Positions 12,201-23,475 of a stretch of DNA of 64,000 nucleotides are shown one piece after another. A program made the position numbers and the translations under genes. Source of the DNA: Pararge aegeria (Eukaryota; Arthropoda; Insecta; Lepidoptera; Nymphalidae); contig NC_053202.1 in assembly GCF_905163445.1 (NCBI RefSeq), positions 2,728,001 to 2,792,000 on the forward strand, read 5' to 3'. Below the pieces are notes generated by a model that saw only the letters and a list, made by a program, of their open reading frames with translations, ran no database searches and was not told where the DNA came from. Each line of letters starts with the position of its first letter. Position 1 is the stretch's first letter.

Positions 12201-14331
12201 GAGATACCCCATATGTCATATCTGGAAATTTCATTGTTTGAAGAAAAGATATAGTAAAAAGAAAAAAAGTGAAGTTATTGTAGGAAAATTACTTATGTTA
12301 ATTCTTGACAAAGGAAGAGATATTTAATGAAAACAAAGCGGGCGAGAGATAAGAACACTGGTACTAAGTGTGAAATTTTCGAGAGATAATACTATTTTTA
12401 TGCAAACGAAATAGCGCCATCTAGTGACAAAATGTTTCTCAGTATTATAAATAGGCTGTTGTATATAATACTATGTATGTATTTATATCTATACAATTTT
12501 GGTATGTCTTTGCATACAGATCTCTTGCTGTAAGTCCTATCTGCAAAGGTTGCCTATAAGTGATTGCTTGCAACAATATGGCGGCCATTGCATGCCTATA
12601 ATGTCCTTTTATATAAATTTTTATGTTCTCTCTCATGCAAAAAGTTAGCAGTTAGTGCGGATTGGCACTAACATTTTACTGGCCCAACTTGAATTCAGGC
12701 CCATATAATGAGCCAAATAAAGTTGAGATTTATCTAATGAAAAGAGAGTTGTATCTGATTGTAATTTTTATTTCCAGTCTTCACCAGCGAACTTCAATAT
12801 CCAATCGGTGTCTATAGAAGAGCATCTACAAATACCTCCTTTACCAGATCTTTCCGGACTCAAAATGAATCAAAACCAATACCACATCAATTTCGATACA
12901 TTCACACCACTTAACATTTCGAAACATCGATTCAACCTGAATAGAAGAGGCGAGGTGTTCTCTAGGCCCCAACCTAAATCTATATTAACTACGTACCATG
13001 CTCCAAAAGATGACTTCTTAAAAACTTTGCTATCATGTAGAGTCAGCTCATATGATCGTGTCAATGTTAACCAAAGTTGCAACATGTCCATTATATCTAA
13101 TATTAAAGCCAACGAAACGATAGCAGAATGCTCATCCGGTTTCACGAGGCAACAAATAACGAGATTGCTGTCAACGAATAAGAAAAGCAGTAATAAGAAA
13201 CGTAAAAATAAACAGGAGCATCACGATAATGTTAAATTTAAAAAAGGGTGTTTGTTTAACGAATCAATGGTGTCAAACGATAGTCACGGTCTAGTCAGGA
13301 GTTATTCGTCACCTAATTTGTTAGAAAATAGAGAAAGTCGAATACCTATTGCTATGATACGTGGAAGAAAATTATCGATTATGCAGGAAGATAGCCCACC
13401 TCATATGGATTTATCTGGTATAACATGCTTGAATAGCTTCAATACGCCCACTGGATTAGATAATGCAGAAATTGCTAAAAACACCTTCAACTTTCAAAAA
13501 AATAATGATGAAATCAAAAAAAGACTTGACAGTATTCAAAAAGAATTTGAAAGTGCTATTTCACCTATATTAGAACAAGAAACTCACTTTTCAAAAGCAA
13601 TGACAGCCAGCGATTTACATGAAAACCACTTTCCTAATGTGGTTGCAGCAAGAGAGCTGAAAGAAACTCATTTACCTAAGCCGGTAAAAGCAAGAGAACT
13701 GCCTTTAATCACTATGACACCAGTAACAGAACAGGAAAAACGTTTTTCTAAAGAACATACAGCTAGAGTACAAGGAAGTCATTTACCTAAACCGGTAACG
13801 TCAAGAGAACTACCAATAATTACTAAGATATCAGTAAGGAAACCAGAAACTCTCTCTTCTAAAGCGGACACAGTACGAGAGTTACAAGGAACTCATTTTT
13901 CTAAAACTATAGTAGCAAGAGATTCACCTAAAAATAGTATTTCACCAATAATTAACGAAGAATCGCAATCGAAAATCGAAACACCTAAGAATAATAATGC
14001 GCTTATAAAAAAGACTAGTTCTTTAGAGAAAATAATAAATCGTTTTAAGCAATTGCGTTCTACTTCAATAACATTTAAGGACGAAGATATAAATACTATA
14101 GTTGAAGAAAAAGAAAATTTTAATATCAATAGTGGATTGAATGCAAATAGGAACTTATTGCCTGATCTTTTGAGTCCAAGTTGCAGTTTGTTAAATGTAA
14201 GATCCAATAGTGATAATGTGAACTATTTTGATACGGATGAGGTGGAAATCCATCGGAATCCTAGGGTTAGTTTAGGAACTATGCTGGGCGTAGATCATAC
14301 TTTCCTAGACCAATTTGACTTAATAGACTGA
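9262..14331 (+). CDS. HAUS6: HAUS6, augmin complex subunit 6
   Basis: Subunit of augmin (Dgt6 in flies), which loads gamma-tubulin complexes onto existing spindle microtubules to branch new ones. Exons 9262-10224, 11592-11831 and 12778-14331 are all phase 0, for 917 residues plus stop, close to the vertebrate length. The N-terminal HAUS6 domain is recognised from FNNISYYLLFLIDPQVHTSL, WPLYDTKVERAFR, SYLVHPSCFKVSVLMYQLS and LAVKQLLLS (about residues 50-135). Residues 190-400 are helical, probably coiled coil. The 517-residue last exon is low complexity, rich in S, T, K, N and P, and holds repeated HLPKPV..REL blocks. The start is the first ATG in frame. At 11592 a nearby second AG would break phase. 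Intron 1 holds nested SINEs; intron 2 holds RTE debris. Possibly shares the NOP56 promoter. Confidence 0.9.
10266..10745 (+). mobile_element. SINE B with SINE A nested inside
   Basis: SINE B starts at 10266 (CACTGCGGTGAACACTGTGG, CAATCCAATTTGGGAAT), is interrupted near 10478 by a 5'-truncated SINE A (GACCGTGGGTTTGATTCCC to GGGGCTAGATGG), and resumes at about 10668 with CAAGGGCTAACT at its end. It sits in HAUS6 intron 1. The nesting shows that SINE A moved after SINE B. Confidence 0.75.
10750..11560. other. HAUS6 intron 1 remainder, unassigned repeat-like DNA
   Basis: 10835-11000 holds two GGGACGCGTGCCT blocks about 65 bp apart and GC-rich stretches such as GAGCGGAGCGTAACGCAG. 11400-11530 resembles a Helitron-like 3' end (GTGCAGTAGTTATGTG, then TATTATATTAGTATAGATGG). 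I see no coding exon. Confidence 0.4.
11925..12245 (-). pseudogene. RTE-type LINE remnant in HAUS6 intron 2
   Basis: The minus-strand reading YGVSLTMGHIRRLQVSKRA, then TKKAMLNQFRIE, resembles the conserved segment of RTE-clade reverse transcriptases in which a Y-G-S-E-T-W-x-L-T motif precedes R-R-L-x-V-T-Q-R-A-M-E-R. The flanking reverse transcriptase core is gone. Confidence 0.65.
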
Positions 14332-16079
14332 TAATCTTCATAGTGTAACTATAGGTGTAGTGAGTACATAGTAGGTCACCTTGGCCGACAGGCAACAAAT
14401 GGGCTCGGTGTGGGAAGTGTTGAGTCCCCCCGGTAGGCCAACTTTGTTTGCGCGCCGGTACTCTCAATGAGTACACAAACATAGCGCATTATAAAAATGT
14501 TATACATATAGTTTTTTTTTTTCAAACCAGTGTGGGTTACATATGCAAACTACTATCTCGTCTCACACACAGAGAGGAAGCAAACTAGGCTTGCTTAGCA
14601 GCAAGTGCACCATTCTGCTTACAATATCCTATTCGAACTTTATTTTAACTATATAAAATAGAATATGGTATGGAAAGCTATGTTTTGACCTACTCTATTT
14701 CCATTTCCTTTTTTTTTTACTGAAAATAGTGGTCACGCATTAAACGCGTAAAATAGCATTCATTACGGTAATTAATGCTTTTAGTGTTAAGTACCTATAG
14801 TTCGTAAAAATTAGGTAAGTATTGTACGCGCGATCTGAATTGACCAGAGTGAAGTAAGTCAGGAGAGATTTCGCATAAGATGCAACGTCACGAAAGTATT
14901 CAACTGGACAAAGAATGATACTGTTTTCTTAAAAATAGCTTTGTAAATCCCATAATTCTTGGAGATAAAAAATATAACATCGCCGATTTTTTAACAGTCT
15001 TTTTAAGATACGTTATAAATTGGAATTGTATCCAATTTATAACGTTTTAAAAGCGCACAAAAATCAGTTTACGTAGCAAATCTTTAAATTTCTTGACTTT
15101 TCTCTACTATAACATGCATCTTAATTACATACAAACCTTCCCGATGAATCACTATCTATTGCTGAAAACTACATTAAAATCCGTGGCGTAGTTTAAATGA
15201 TCCAAGCGTACTAGGGGCGGGAGCGACTGTTTTATAAAGAAGACTACGAATTTACTTCAGCCCAGCCAACTAAGATTTGCTTGTAACTTTGTTGTACATT
15301 TAATTACGCATAGGCAGAAATAATTTAAATAAATATTAAAAAGATACAAATGTTTTATTCATAATAACAAGTTGTGTGACAACACAATAACTGTTTCCAG
15401 TATAAATAACTTTTAAACTATATTCGTGGTGAAAAGTACAGGTGCGAATAACAAACTGCACTTTCTCGCACCAACTGTTTATATATATTTAATAGACAAA
15501 TACTATTGTTAGTGGAATTGACACTTCCTACCCAGATCCCGAAAATATATATCATGCATATACAGACTATATCTTTGCTTATTTTCTATAAATGGGCAAA
15601 AATAGTTATTAAAAGTTAGCTTTAAAGCACCTACTATGGCGAATTTACAGACACAGGTCAATATATTGAAAATAATTTCAATTCATAATTCTGTACAGAA
15701 ATTATTACACAGTTGTCTTTTTATGTGCCTAGTAAAATACTTTTCATTACTTTTTATAAATAATAAAAAGATGTAAAAAAATCATACATTTGTTACGAAA
15801 ATCGCTTTAGCTTTCATTTTTTTTAATGTTGCACAAGCACGTATTTTGAACCATTATGATTGTTTACATAGTAAGACAAGTTAGAAAAAAAGGTATAGGC
15901 ACAGATATTAACTAAAAAAGTACATTCTTAATCTTATAGTAATATTATAAATAAGAAAATGTAGTAATAAATATGCGTAATAAAAAGACGCGGAGAGACA
16001 CAGGCTATTTTTCAGTAAATAAATAAATAATCAACGACATGATATAGCTTAATTAAATTAGCTGATGAAGAAGAGGCGA
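14332..16079. other. Intergenic DNA between HAUS6 and SDR 3' ends
   Basis: 14340-14480 is a GC-richer scrap (GGTGTGGGAAGTGTTGAGTC, GTTTGCGCGCCGG) of transposon-like character. A perfect 14-bp inverted repeat lies at 15011-15044. The rest is AT-rich with no open frame of note. A possible HAUS6 AATAAA is at 15328. Confidence 0.5.
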
Positions 16080-16330
16080 ATATCTGACAAGCTTTATTAA
16101 ATTTTAGAATAGCCTTCTTCCAATTTGACCATCAATTTGAGCTCTGCCGAGTCACTCGCCGAGTTAGATATAGGACTCTCCTGACAGTCTGAGAAATACC
16201 TAATTTCCAGTTACCTTAGCAAGATAATCGTCTACCGCCAACATAACTGATGTCGGACAACCCTGGAGAGGAGTTTTGAAGAAGCAGAAGAGTATCAAGG
16301 ACAACCCCAGTCTAGAAAGTGGTAGAAGAT
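16080..16330 (-). pseudogene. Decayed tandem copy of the SDR gene's 3' end
   Basis: It mirrors the last ~75 codons of the neighbouring SDR at an offset of 263-284 bp. Shared blocks include CCAATTTGACCATC, ACTCTCCTGACAGTCTGAGAA, TCGTCTACCGCCAACATAAC and CCCTGGAGAGG. Relative to the intact copy it has a 1-bp loss near 16305, a 4-bp insertion near 16200 and about 21 bp deleted near 16132. The aligned frame reads ..MLAVDDYLAKVTGN and then stops. An AATAAA on the minus strand (16098-16093) lies just beyond, so the intact gene's transcript may run through this copy as 3' UTR. Confidence 0.85.
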
Positions 16331-16359
16331 CTGACAGTCTTTATAAGTTTAAAATTATC

Positions 16360-19210
16360 TTAAATCTTAGGCTCGCCCTCTTCCAATTTGACCATCTTCT
16401 CAGAAATCTCCCACAGCTTCCGAGCTCGACCCATGTCACTTGCAGAGTTAGATATGGAACTCTCCTGACAGTCTGAGAAGTACTTTCCAGTTACTTTAGC
16501 CAGATTCTCGTCTACCGCCAACATAACTGATGTCTGACAACCCTGGAGAGGTGTTTTGAAGAAGCAGAAGTTTATCAAGGACAAACCCCAGCTCAAAGGT
16601 GCCGGGACGTTCCTCCAAATTCCACTGTCGATTAATCCGGGATGCAAGCAATTCGCCGTCACTCCGGTGCCTTCCAAACGTCTTGCCAACTCCCTAGTGA
16701 ACAAGATATTCGCTTCTTTGGATACGTAGTATAAATACGCTGGCATTGAGTCCAAAGGATTTGGGTTTTCCAAATTTACGGATGCTAGACGATATAAGGA
16801 AGATGCTACTACAACGATTCTTGATGGGGCACTCTTCTTCAACAGATCTATAAGGAGATGGGTCAACAGAAATGGACCGTAATGGTTAGTGGCCATTGTT
16901 AACTCGATTCCATCCTCAGATTGGGCCTTTTTGAAAGTTTCCGCGTATCCAGCGTTGTGGATTAGCACGTCTAAAGTTTTCTCTGATTTGTTGATATCTT
17001 CCGCGAATGCTCTGATCGATGCGAATGAACTAAGGTCCAGTTTCTTAACAATGACTTTTGCGTCTTTTGTTGCTTCGATGATTTCATCTGTAAGAAAAGA
17101 GGTTGGGGTGAGACTCAATGAATGTTCATCATCAATTCAACCGAATGACGTCCACTGCTGGGCACAGTTCCAAAATCTCTGATCCTGGGCCGCTTGTTTT
17201 CTCGCTTGATGTTGTCGGTCCACCTGCTTGGGGGACGACGTACGCGATTATATTGATTTATTTATGTTACCTACTTATCATTATTATTCCCGGATTTATA
17301 CTAGAGTAGTAAGTATCAGGGAAATTCTTATTCAGGTGGAGTCAAGTGGAGCTGTATTAATTTCATTATCATAATCAATAACAACTCATTACCGATCCAT
17401 ATTTTATTTTATGCAAGTCGAACTTCCCTCGAAAGAAAAGCTAATCCGAACTACTGGGATATCACCATGTATTTATTTAATTAAAAGACATCAATAATCA
17501 TTGGCCGCTAAGCTGGACAACACACTCTGGAGTAGCTGGAATGGCGTGCACATCGGCAACAGAGCAAATCATAGGCGGATGACCCAGACCTTGTGGTAGA
17601 TAATAAGGACTAACATAGAATAAGTTATTGTTACTAACACAAAAGTTTCCTAACTTATTTAACTAAGTAAATTGTTATTAACAAAATAAATTTGGACCAA
17701 GGTCTGAAATTAATACTTTATTATATTATTATTATTATTAATAATTAATAATAATAAAAAAGTTTAAACAACCAACCACCTGTTCAATATTTTACTGTTA
17801 ACCTAAGTGTATCTATCATTTCGTTTACTCAGCTTCTAACATATCGTGATATAAAATAGCAAATAAACTTCTTCAAGAATTGTACTATCGATGCAGTTTT
17901 TTTTTATTGATTACCAACTGTTAGTTTTGATAAGCACGTTGAAACAAACGTGCTAATCGAAACTAATATAAATAATAATAACCTTTACTTTAATATTATA
18001 AGTCACAGTTAAAACTGGTAAATAAAATCAAAACGGATAAGTAGCAGGTGACAGCCCGCCAAAAGGGAATATCGACAGATGTCACATGTGTGTGTGATCT
18101 GTGATAACATGATAATTAAATACCTGGAAAATGTGATTTTAATGGTAACCTATTTAATTGGATTTCAGTTAATTAATTAGATGTTTGGTTTTATTAATAA
18201 CTATTAAATTTTATTTAAATAGTAAACTTACATCATTAAATTTTTAATTTAAGTCTCATAATATATTAAATCATTTATTTCTCTCCGTATTCATTCTCTT
18301 CTATTCTCTTCTCGAGCGGTTGAAGATCATTATCTACACCAATGTACACCCAACAATAGAATATCATCAAAGTAAATAAAACCTGTATTTGACAGTATGA
18401 CAGATCAAAAATAGGAGTGCTCCGATCGTCACCAAACTGTACAGGATTACTCGCCAGGTTAATCCGGAGATTCCCTGAAAGTTTCATTGAAATCGGTCCA
18501 GCCGTTTCGGAGCCTATACGTAACATACCCACATACTTTCTCTTTTATGTATATAGAAGATATACAAACGAATGAAATAAATGAAAAAACCGAGAGAGCA
18601 ACACGTAGAGAGAATGTTAAACGATCACGAGCAGCAATTTTGACATTCTGTGCGGTCTTAAGAGTGTGGTTGCCGCTGTTATTACAGGCACATGAGCCTT
18701 AACACCTACGCCTCAAGTTGTTGGACACCGGACGGCACGTTGCAGGACGTGTTGCTTGCATGCCCTGCGAAGTGTCGCTCTGTTCATAGACGATGGTTTC
18801 CACTCACCATCAGGTGGACCATACGCTTAGTCCGTCAATAATTACAATAAAAAAAAAAAACCATTCGGAACCTTTAATGACCCTATAAAATCTAACACAA
18901 AAACAACAATAGAATCACCTTTGACTTTCTCAGCTTTATCCAAACTCCGACAGGCCATGATGACTTTGGCGCCTCTTTTAGCCAACTCCTTCGCCGTCTC
19001 CTTCCCGATACCACTGGTGCATCCAGTTACGATAACAGTTTTTCCATCCATCTTGGTCTTCTCACGGTATCTTCCACAGGTTAGTTTGGCGTAGAGGCGC
19101 AATCCAAAGAATAGGACGAGAAGACCGAGTATGAATATTAGACCGATTAGAAGAACGACGGGAAGGATCCACAGCAGATAGTTCGCCTTCCAAGCCTCTG
19201 CTACAATCAT
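16360..19210 (-). CDS. Membrane-anchored short-chain dehydrogenase, retinol dehydrogenase 11-14 type
   Basis: NAD(P)-dependent oxidoreductase of the classical SDR fold, likely acting on retinoid or lipid aldehydes and alcohols at the ER membrane (family inference). Two exons, 18919-19210 and 16360-17087, join in phase 1 for 339 residues. Visible: a hydrophobic anchor at residues 12-43; cofactor motif TGCTSGIG at 62-69; NAG at 142-144; structural N165; catalytic S194, Y217 and K221 (YYVSK); then HPGLIDSGI. Length matches RDH11-14-type enzymes. The start is the only ATG ahead of the anchor. The substrate cannot be read from sequence. The only polyadenylation signal seen downstream is beyond the broken duplicate at 16080-16330. 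Confidence 0.92.
17125..17235 (-). mobile_element. LINE scrap in SDR intron
   Basis: GACGTCCACTGCTGGGCACAG and CTTGATGTTGTCGGTCCACC are typical reversed RTE-clade LINE motifs, comparable to 54660-55140. Confidence 0.5.
17236..18185. other. SDR intron, mostly unassigned AT-rich DNA
   Basis: Contains a (TTA)n/(TAA)n dyad near 17715-17760 and an inverted repeat at 17921-17966 with two mismatches across about 20-bp arms. No coding exon seen. Confidence 0.5.
18190..18560 (+). mobile_element. Non-autonomous element D (copy also at 42055)
   Basis: AACTTACATCATTAAATTTT, ATTTATTTCTCTCCGTATTC and GGTCCAGCCGTTTCGGAGCC recur in the same order at 42090-42310, where the left end reads ACTAGCGTACCCAGCCCGC, which suggests a Helitron-like origin. 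Confidence 0.65.
18595..18850 (+). mobile_element. Lepidopteran repeat E (copy also at 36400)
   Basis: CATGCCCTGCGAAGTGTCGCT and CACCATCAGGTGGACCATACG, ending in CCGTCAATAATTACAATAAA and an A-rich tail. The 36400-36545 copy shares CATGCCCTGCGAAGTGTTGCT. Either a SINE or a LINE tail; the family is not resolved. Confidence 0.6.
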
Positions 19211-19389
19211 GACTGCAATAGAATGGACAAAGATTTTATTTACAAATTATTTTTAAGGTGATCGCATATCTACGGCAATGGATTCGCACGTAACGCATTT
19301 TGCTGTCATAATTATCCCATAACCATTTACTATTCACATTATTTACTAATTATATTATGTATATTATATACATATTTTTATTTACTAAT

Positions 19390-19905
19390 TCACCATAAAC
19401 ATTTCTAAATTTAAGAAAAAATGTGACTGCAATAATTTAAACATTAGAAGTAAGAATAAACTTACAGTGCAATATACTAGGTTACATAAAATTCATAATT
19501 CGTTTAAAGGAAATTGCATACAATTCTACAATAAACTACCAATTGACATCATGGAGATGTCTCTTAAAAAGTTCAAAGTTTGTATTAAACGTAAGCTTAT
19601 AGAAAATTCCTATTTTAGTATAAAGGACTACGTAATTGATAAAAAAGCTTGGGTGTAAATTATTGCTCTAAACAGGTTGCTCTTCTAATAATTTTAAATG
19701 ACATTGTGATATGGTGATAACAAAAAAAAAACACCCGGCTAAGGGCTTCTTCGTAGACCAGGACGCGTTTGGAAAGGTCGTAGCTTTACTTTTAAGTTTA
19801 CGAATGTGGTTATCGCCATCAGCTCACTACCGTGTAATTCTTATGTACGCATCAAAAGTGCCACCTATGGGCCTACTTGAATAAAGATATTTTTGACTTT
19901 AATTA
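19390..19905 (+). pseudogene. LINE C-terminal coding remnant plus 3' UTR
   Basis: In-frame piece (19467-19658): MQYTRLHKIHNSFKGN, FYNKLPIDIMEMSLKKF, FSIKDYVIDKKAWV, then a stop. It is followed by a 3' UTR with CCAGGACGCGTTTGGAAAGG, ending in TTGAATAAAGATATTTTTGAC. This is the C-terminus of an insect non-LTR reverse transcriptase protein. It lies just upstream of the SDR start codon, in opposite orientation. Confidence 0.85.
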
Positions 19906-20149
19906 ACGAGGTCTAAGGGATCTATGCGACAGCATCCCCATATTATAGTGAAAACGCATATTGGCCAAAGGACGTCGGCGAATAAAACATGCTCTATAGT
20001 TAATTATAAGCATTTGTTACCTAGCAAAGTTATATTTTCGGAGTTATGTGCGTTTTTAATTTAGGCAATCAATAATCACAAGCTTTAAAAGTGAACGAAA
20101 ACATCATCGCAATCGCATGAATGTTAAAATGCAAAATGTAAATTGTTGA

Positions 20150-20312
20150 TGTTGGAAAAGAGTAACTGCTGAGTTTCTTGCCGGCTTCTTCTCGGTAGAA
20201 TCTGCCTTCCGAACCGGTGGTAGAATCACTACAAATAGACAGACTTGACGTTTCAAAAGTGCTTATATTAGGCCTACTTGAAATAAATGAATTTTGAATT
20301 TTTTGAATTTTT
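20150..20312 (+). mobile_element. LINE 3' end, second family
   Basis: GAGTTTCTTGCCGGCTTCTTC, CCGAACCGGTGGTAGAATCAC and a TTGAAATAAATGAATTTTGA tail. A reversed relative is at 7520-7635. Confidence 0.75.
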
Positions 20313-20314
20313 TT

Positions 20315-20490
20315 GAATCGCGAAGAAACTTGCGTGATGAGGTCTCCATAATGTTCTCAAAGGCTTGTGAAGTAAACCAATTCGCACTGGCTGGCCCAGC
20401 TTGGTGGATTGCGGCTTTAAACCTTCTCATCCTGAGAGGAGACCCGTACCTTGAAATGGGCCAGCATAGGGTTGACAATGATGATGAGGT
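20315..20490 (-). mobile_element. Repeat C, reversed copy
   Basis: CATAATGTTCTCAAAGGCTTG, ATTCGCACTGGCTGGCCCAG and CATCCTGAGAGGAGACCCGTA are the reverse complement of the order seen at 42472-42782. Confidence 0.65.
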
Positions 20491-20774
20491 ACATTGTACA
20501 AAGACGGATATATGGCGGATATAATAAAAAGGGATTTTGACGTTTGAAAATGGTGTTTTTTTCTAAAATTTTTAGCCAAAGGTGCCAATTCTGTTGTACA
20601 CATCTCTGAACTTAAGTAAACTTACAGGTCTAAAAGGTGCTAGCCTCTTCACACTGTACGCAGTGGAAACGGACAGCACTACTGATACATCAATAAATTA
20701 GGTTAAGTAGGTACCTATACTTGGGATAATAAAAGTACCTATTCTTAATAAGTAGAAGTTAAACATGTCAATCT

Positions 20775-20905
20775 GCAGTGCCATTCTGCATTTCGGTTGA
20801 CATCAATTTAGCTATAACTGTGAAAGTTGCCATCATGCCTATACCATTATTATACATTAACTACGTAAATGTATCTGCCGATCGAGATGAAGTAAACTCA
20901 GTTGG
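20775..20905 (+). mobile_element. MITE M2, half copy
   Basis: TTCGGTTGACATCAATTTAGC and GTGAAAGTTGCCATCATGCC match the left arm of the foldback element at 44088-44325. The short open frame here is not a gene. Confidence 0.55.
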
Positions 20906-21344
20906 AAACATGGATTTCAGATTGCCAAATATGAATTTAGCAAGTTATTTTCCACAGTGGCTAGCTAATTTTATGTCAAGTGATAAACAGAGTCGGCCTG
21001 CTGTTCGGGAACCTAGAAGTTATGGTGAAAAGACAGAACAACGAACATTATTCTTTTTCGGTACCCGAAAGCTAAGCGACTGATGTACGATCAGCATTAA
21101 TGGGCCGCTAATTCGATTGTACACAAATGAGTAGGTAGTTGACAAACAAAATTAAATGACCGGCCTCAAAATAACGCCGTCCTTCTTTCCCGGGGACGTT
21201 TAGACGAGGACGGAAATACTTTATCTAATCATGTCAAATTAGTTTTTGAGTTCGAGGTGTCAATAGCTCAAGGATTTATAACGCAGATTTATTGAGTGGG
21301 TTGGTATCTTCACAGAATGCGATGGAAAAATTAAAGCCTCTTTA

Positions 21345-21905
21345 ATTCCAGACCTCATTGGTGCAGTGGTTAGCGCTGTACTGTTCTATAATTGTAAGGT
21401 CTTGGGGTCGATTCCCGGTTGGGGCAATTAGGGAATTTTTAAATGCTGCTTTTTTAGGCTTCGGCCTTGGCTGTTGACCGACTCCTTTGGTGCTGCAGAA
21501 TATGGCGACTATGATAGTATATCAACAGGCGAACCGCTTGCTCATTTTTTTTTTTTTTTTTATTAACGAGCTTAAGGCTGCAATCAAACCTGATGGTAAG
21601 TGATGATGCTGCCTAAGGTGGAGCGCGCTTGCCTAGATGATGCCTATTCACTCTTGATTTGAAGGTACTAAAGTTATAGGTAGTGGGGAAAATGGAAGCT
21701 GGAAGGGCATTCCAGATTCTATATTTTTTTTGGGATGCTTTAATCGGGGGTAGATAGATACCACCCCACTAACAAAGCGTGCCTCCAAGCGATTAAACGT
21801 TTCAGTACGATGACATGTAGAAACTTGTTAGGAATATCGGTTTAATATAACTTTACCCCTAACAGGATAGCCCGCTACAATCTTAGACTGCATCATATTA
21901 TAAAT
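21345..21905 (+). mobile_element. tRNA-headed SINE B with an inserted repeat
   Basis: A box TGGTGCAGTGGTTAGCG and B box GGTCGATTCCCGG give a clear Pol III promoter. The SINE B body (AGGCTTCGGCCTTGGCT) follows. At 21540-21730 a poly-T-led repeat (AACCTGATGGTAAGTGATGA, GGAAGGGCATTCCAGATTC) interrupts. SINE B sequence then resumes (GATTAAACGTTTCAGTACGA, TAACAGGATAGCCCGCTAC). Confidence 0.75.
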
Positions 21906-22412
21906 GCGATAGTGTGTTTGTTTGTCTATCCTTTACGCCCTAACTCAGCAACCAATTCACATGAAAACAAATCGTCTCTGTAACAAACGTAACAGACCGG
22001 ACGAAGTACGTGGATAACAGCTAGTACTTAAATGAAAATGACAACGAGAAAAATAAATCTGTAAGTACTATTAATCTTACATATAAGTACAACCTTACAT
22101 GAATACATAATAATAACGCACATCACTTAAAAATAAATCAATCAAAAATTAACACAGGGTATTTCCCATTTTTGACGTCATAGCAATAATAGAAACTGTT
22201 TTATTACCTTCTGACGTACTGGCACAAAAAGTCCATTCAATCTTAGGTAAATTGTTCAATTGTTTCAATTCAAAAATGTAGACAGATATATTTTGACCGG
22301 AATAAAAATCTCTCTCTGATATTTAATAGTTACCTACTATGAAGTCGATTGTAAGACTTTAATTCGTAGGTAAACCGAAAACAGTTGCCCCCCTCTTTCC
22401 GCAGGTGTAGTA

Positions 22413-22720
22413 CGACGACACGTACTAAATTTGAATAAAATATAATTGTAACCAGTATACGAAACGTAGGTACTAAACTTGTATAAATGGCTTCCTGTAT
22501 ACGAGACGTACTAAACTTGCATAAATGACACTTGCGACCTGTATACGAGACTTAATAAACTTGCATAAATGACACTTGCGACCTGTATACCAGACGTACT
22601 AAACTTGCATAAATTACACTTTCTACCTGCGTACGACTCGTACTAAACTTGTATAAATGACACTTGCGACCTGTATACGAGACCTACCAAACCTGCATAA
22701 AAAACACTTGAGACCTATAT
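22413..22720 (+). repeat. 44-bp minisatellite, about seven units
   Basis: Exact 44-bp register at 22501, 22545, 22589, 22633 and 22677, with two degenerate units before. Unit landmarks: ACGAGACGTACTAAACTTGC, ATAAATGACACTTGCGACC, TGTAT. The same unit occurs reversed at 36044-36203, across the 17-bp array. Confidence 0.93.
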
Positions 22721-23229
22721 ACTTACTTAACGCGATGAAGAAAAATGATGAGTGTGAATTTTTACGATGCGCGCGCACACCGACACCTGAATTCTACATC
22801 GTAAAGTTAGTTCTAGGTGACAGAACTGGTGACATAAATCGATAACTATGTTCAAGTTGTATATTCTAGTATCTTTATATTTAGAACACGTGTTTCGTAA
22901 CAGTACAAGCAGTCGCTGACAACCGCAACAGTTATGGCGCAGACACCTAAGAAACAATATTAAAAAACAACTTATGACCATAGAGAAATATAATAACTAT
23001 TCTATTCATATCAACATTAAGAGCTGTCAGTTGAATTTGCGTCACCGCAAATCACCGCCAGACACCGCGATTACGATGTTTACGTTAGTTCGGATGTCTT
23101 TTATTCAATTTTACACCGTATTTTCAGTGTTCTTCGGTACAAATTGAGTGCAACATGATTGAAACTTTCTGCTGCCCAGCAAATACTCATTTACAATAAG
23201 TAGTTATTTATAATATAATAAGTAATTAT
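22721..23229. other. Unassigned spacer
   Basis: Mixed-composition DNA between the 44-bp minisatellite and the TA tract. No open frame, RNA gene or recognised repeat. TCACCGCAAATCACCGCCAG at 23041-23060 is a small internal duplication. Confidence 0.5.
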
Positions 23230-23260
23230 TCAAAAATACTAAAAAAAAGTATATATATAT

Positions 23261-23292
<32 letters not shown>

Positions 23293-23475
23293 CTATATAT
23301 ATAAAAATCAATGCCACTATTCGTTGTAATTTTATAACTCAAGAACGGGCTCACCTATCCAAACCAAATGTTAAGGCTTTGTTCGGACTATTAAATAGAC
23401 GGGTTTATGTGAAGTTTGCACAAAATCGGTTGAGCGGTTCTTCATTTAACACATTTTTTGTAACTAATATATTCA
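23230..23475. repeat. (TA)n tract and adjoining Helitron-like scrap
   Basis: (TA)n runs to about 23310. It is followed by AACTCAAGAACGGGCTCACC and CAAAATCGGTTGAGCGGTTC, a motif order common at the ends of lepidopteran Helitron-like elements. The small open frame at 23480-23695 has no support as a gene. Confidence 0.6.

Noticed and set aside
20778..21083. 101-codon open frame
   Set aside because: Its 5' part is the MITE M2 arm; the rest has no recognisable domain.
21350..21430. tRNA gene
   Set aside because: Pol III boxes again belong to a SINE head; the stems do not pair and SINE B sequence follows.
22413..22720. CRISPR-like array
   Set aside because: The 44-bp units are directly adjacent, with no variable spacers, in a eukaryotic genome.
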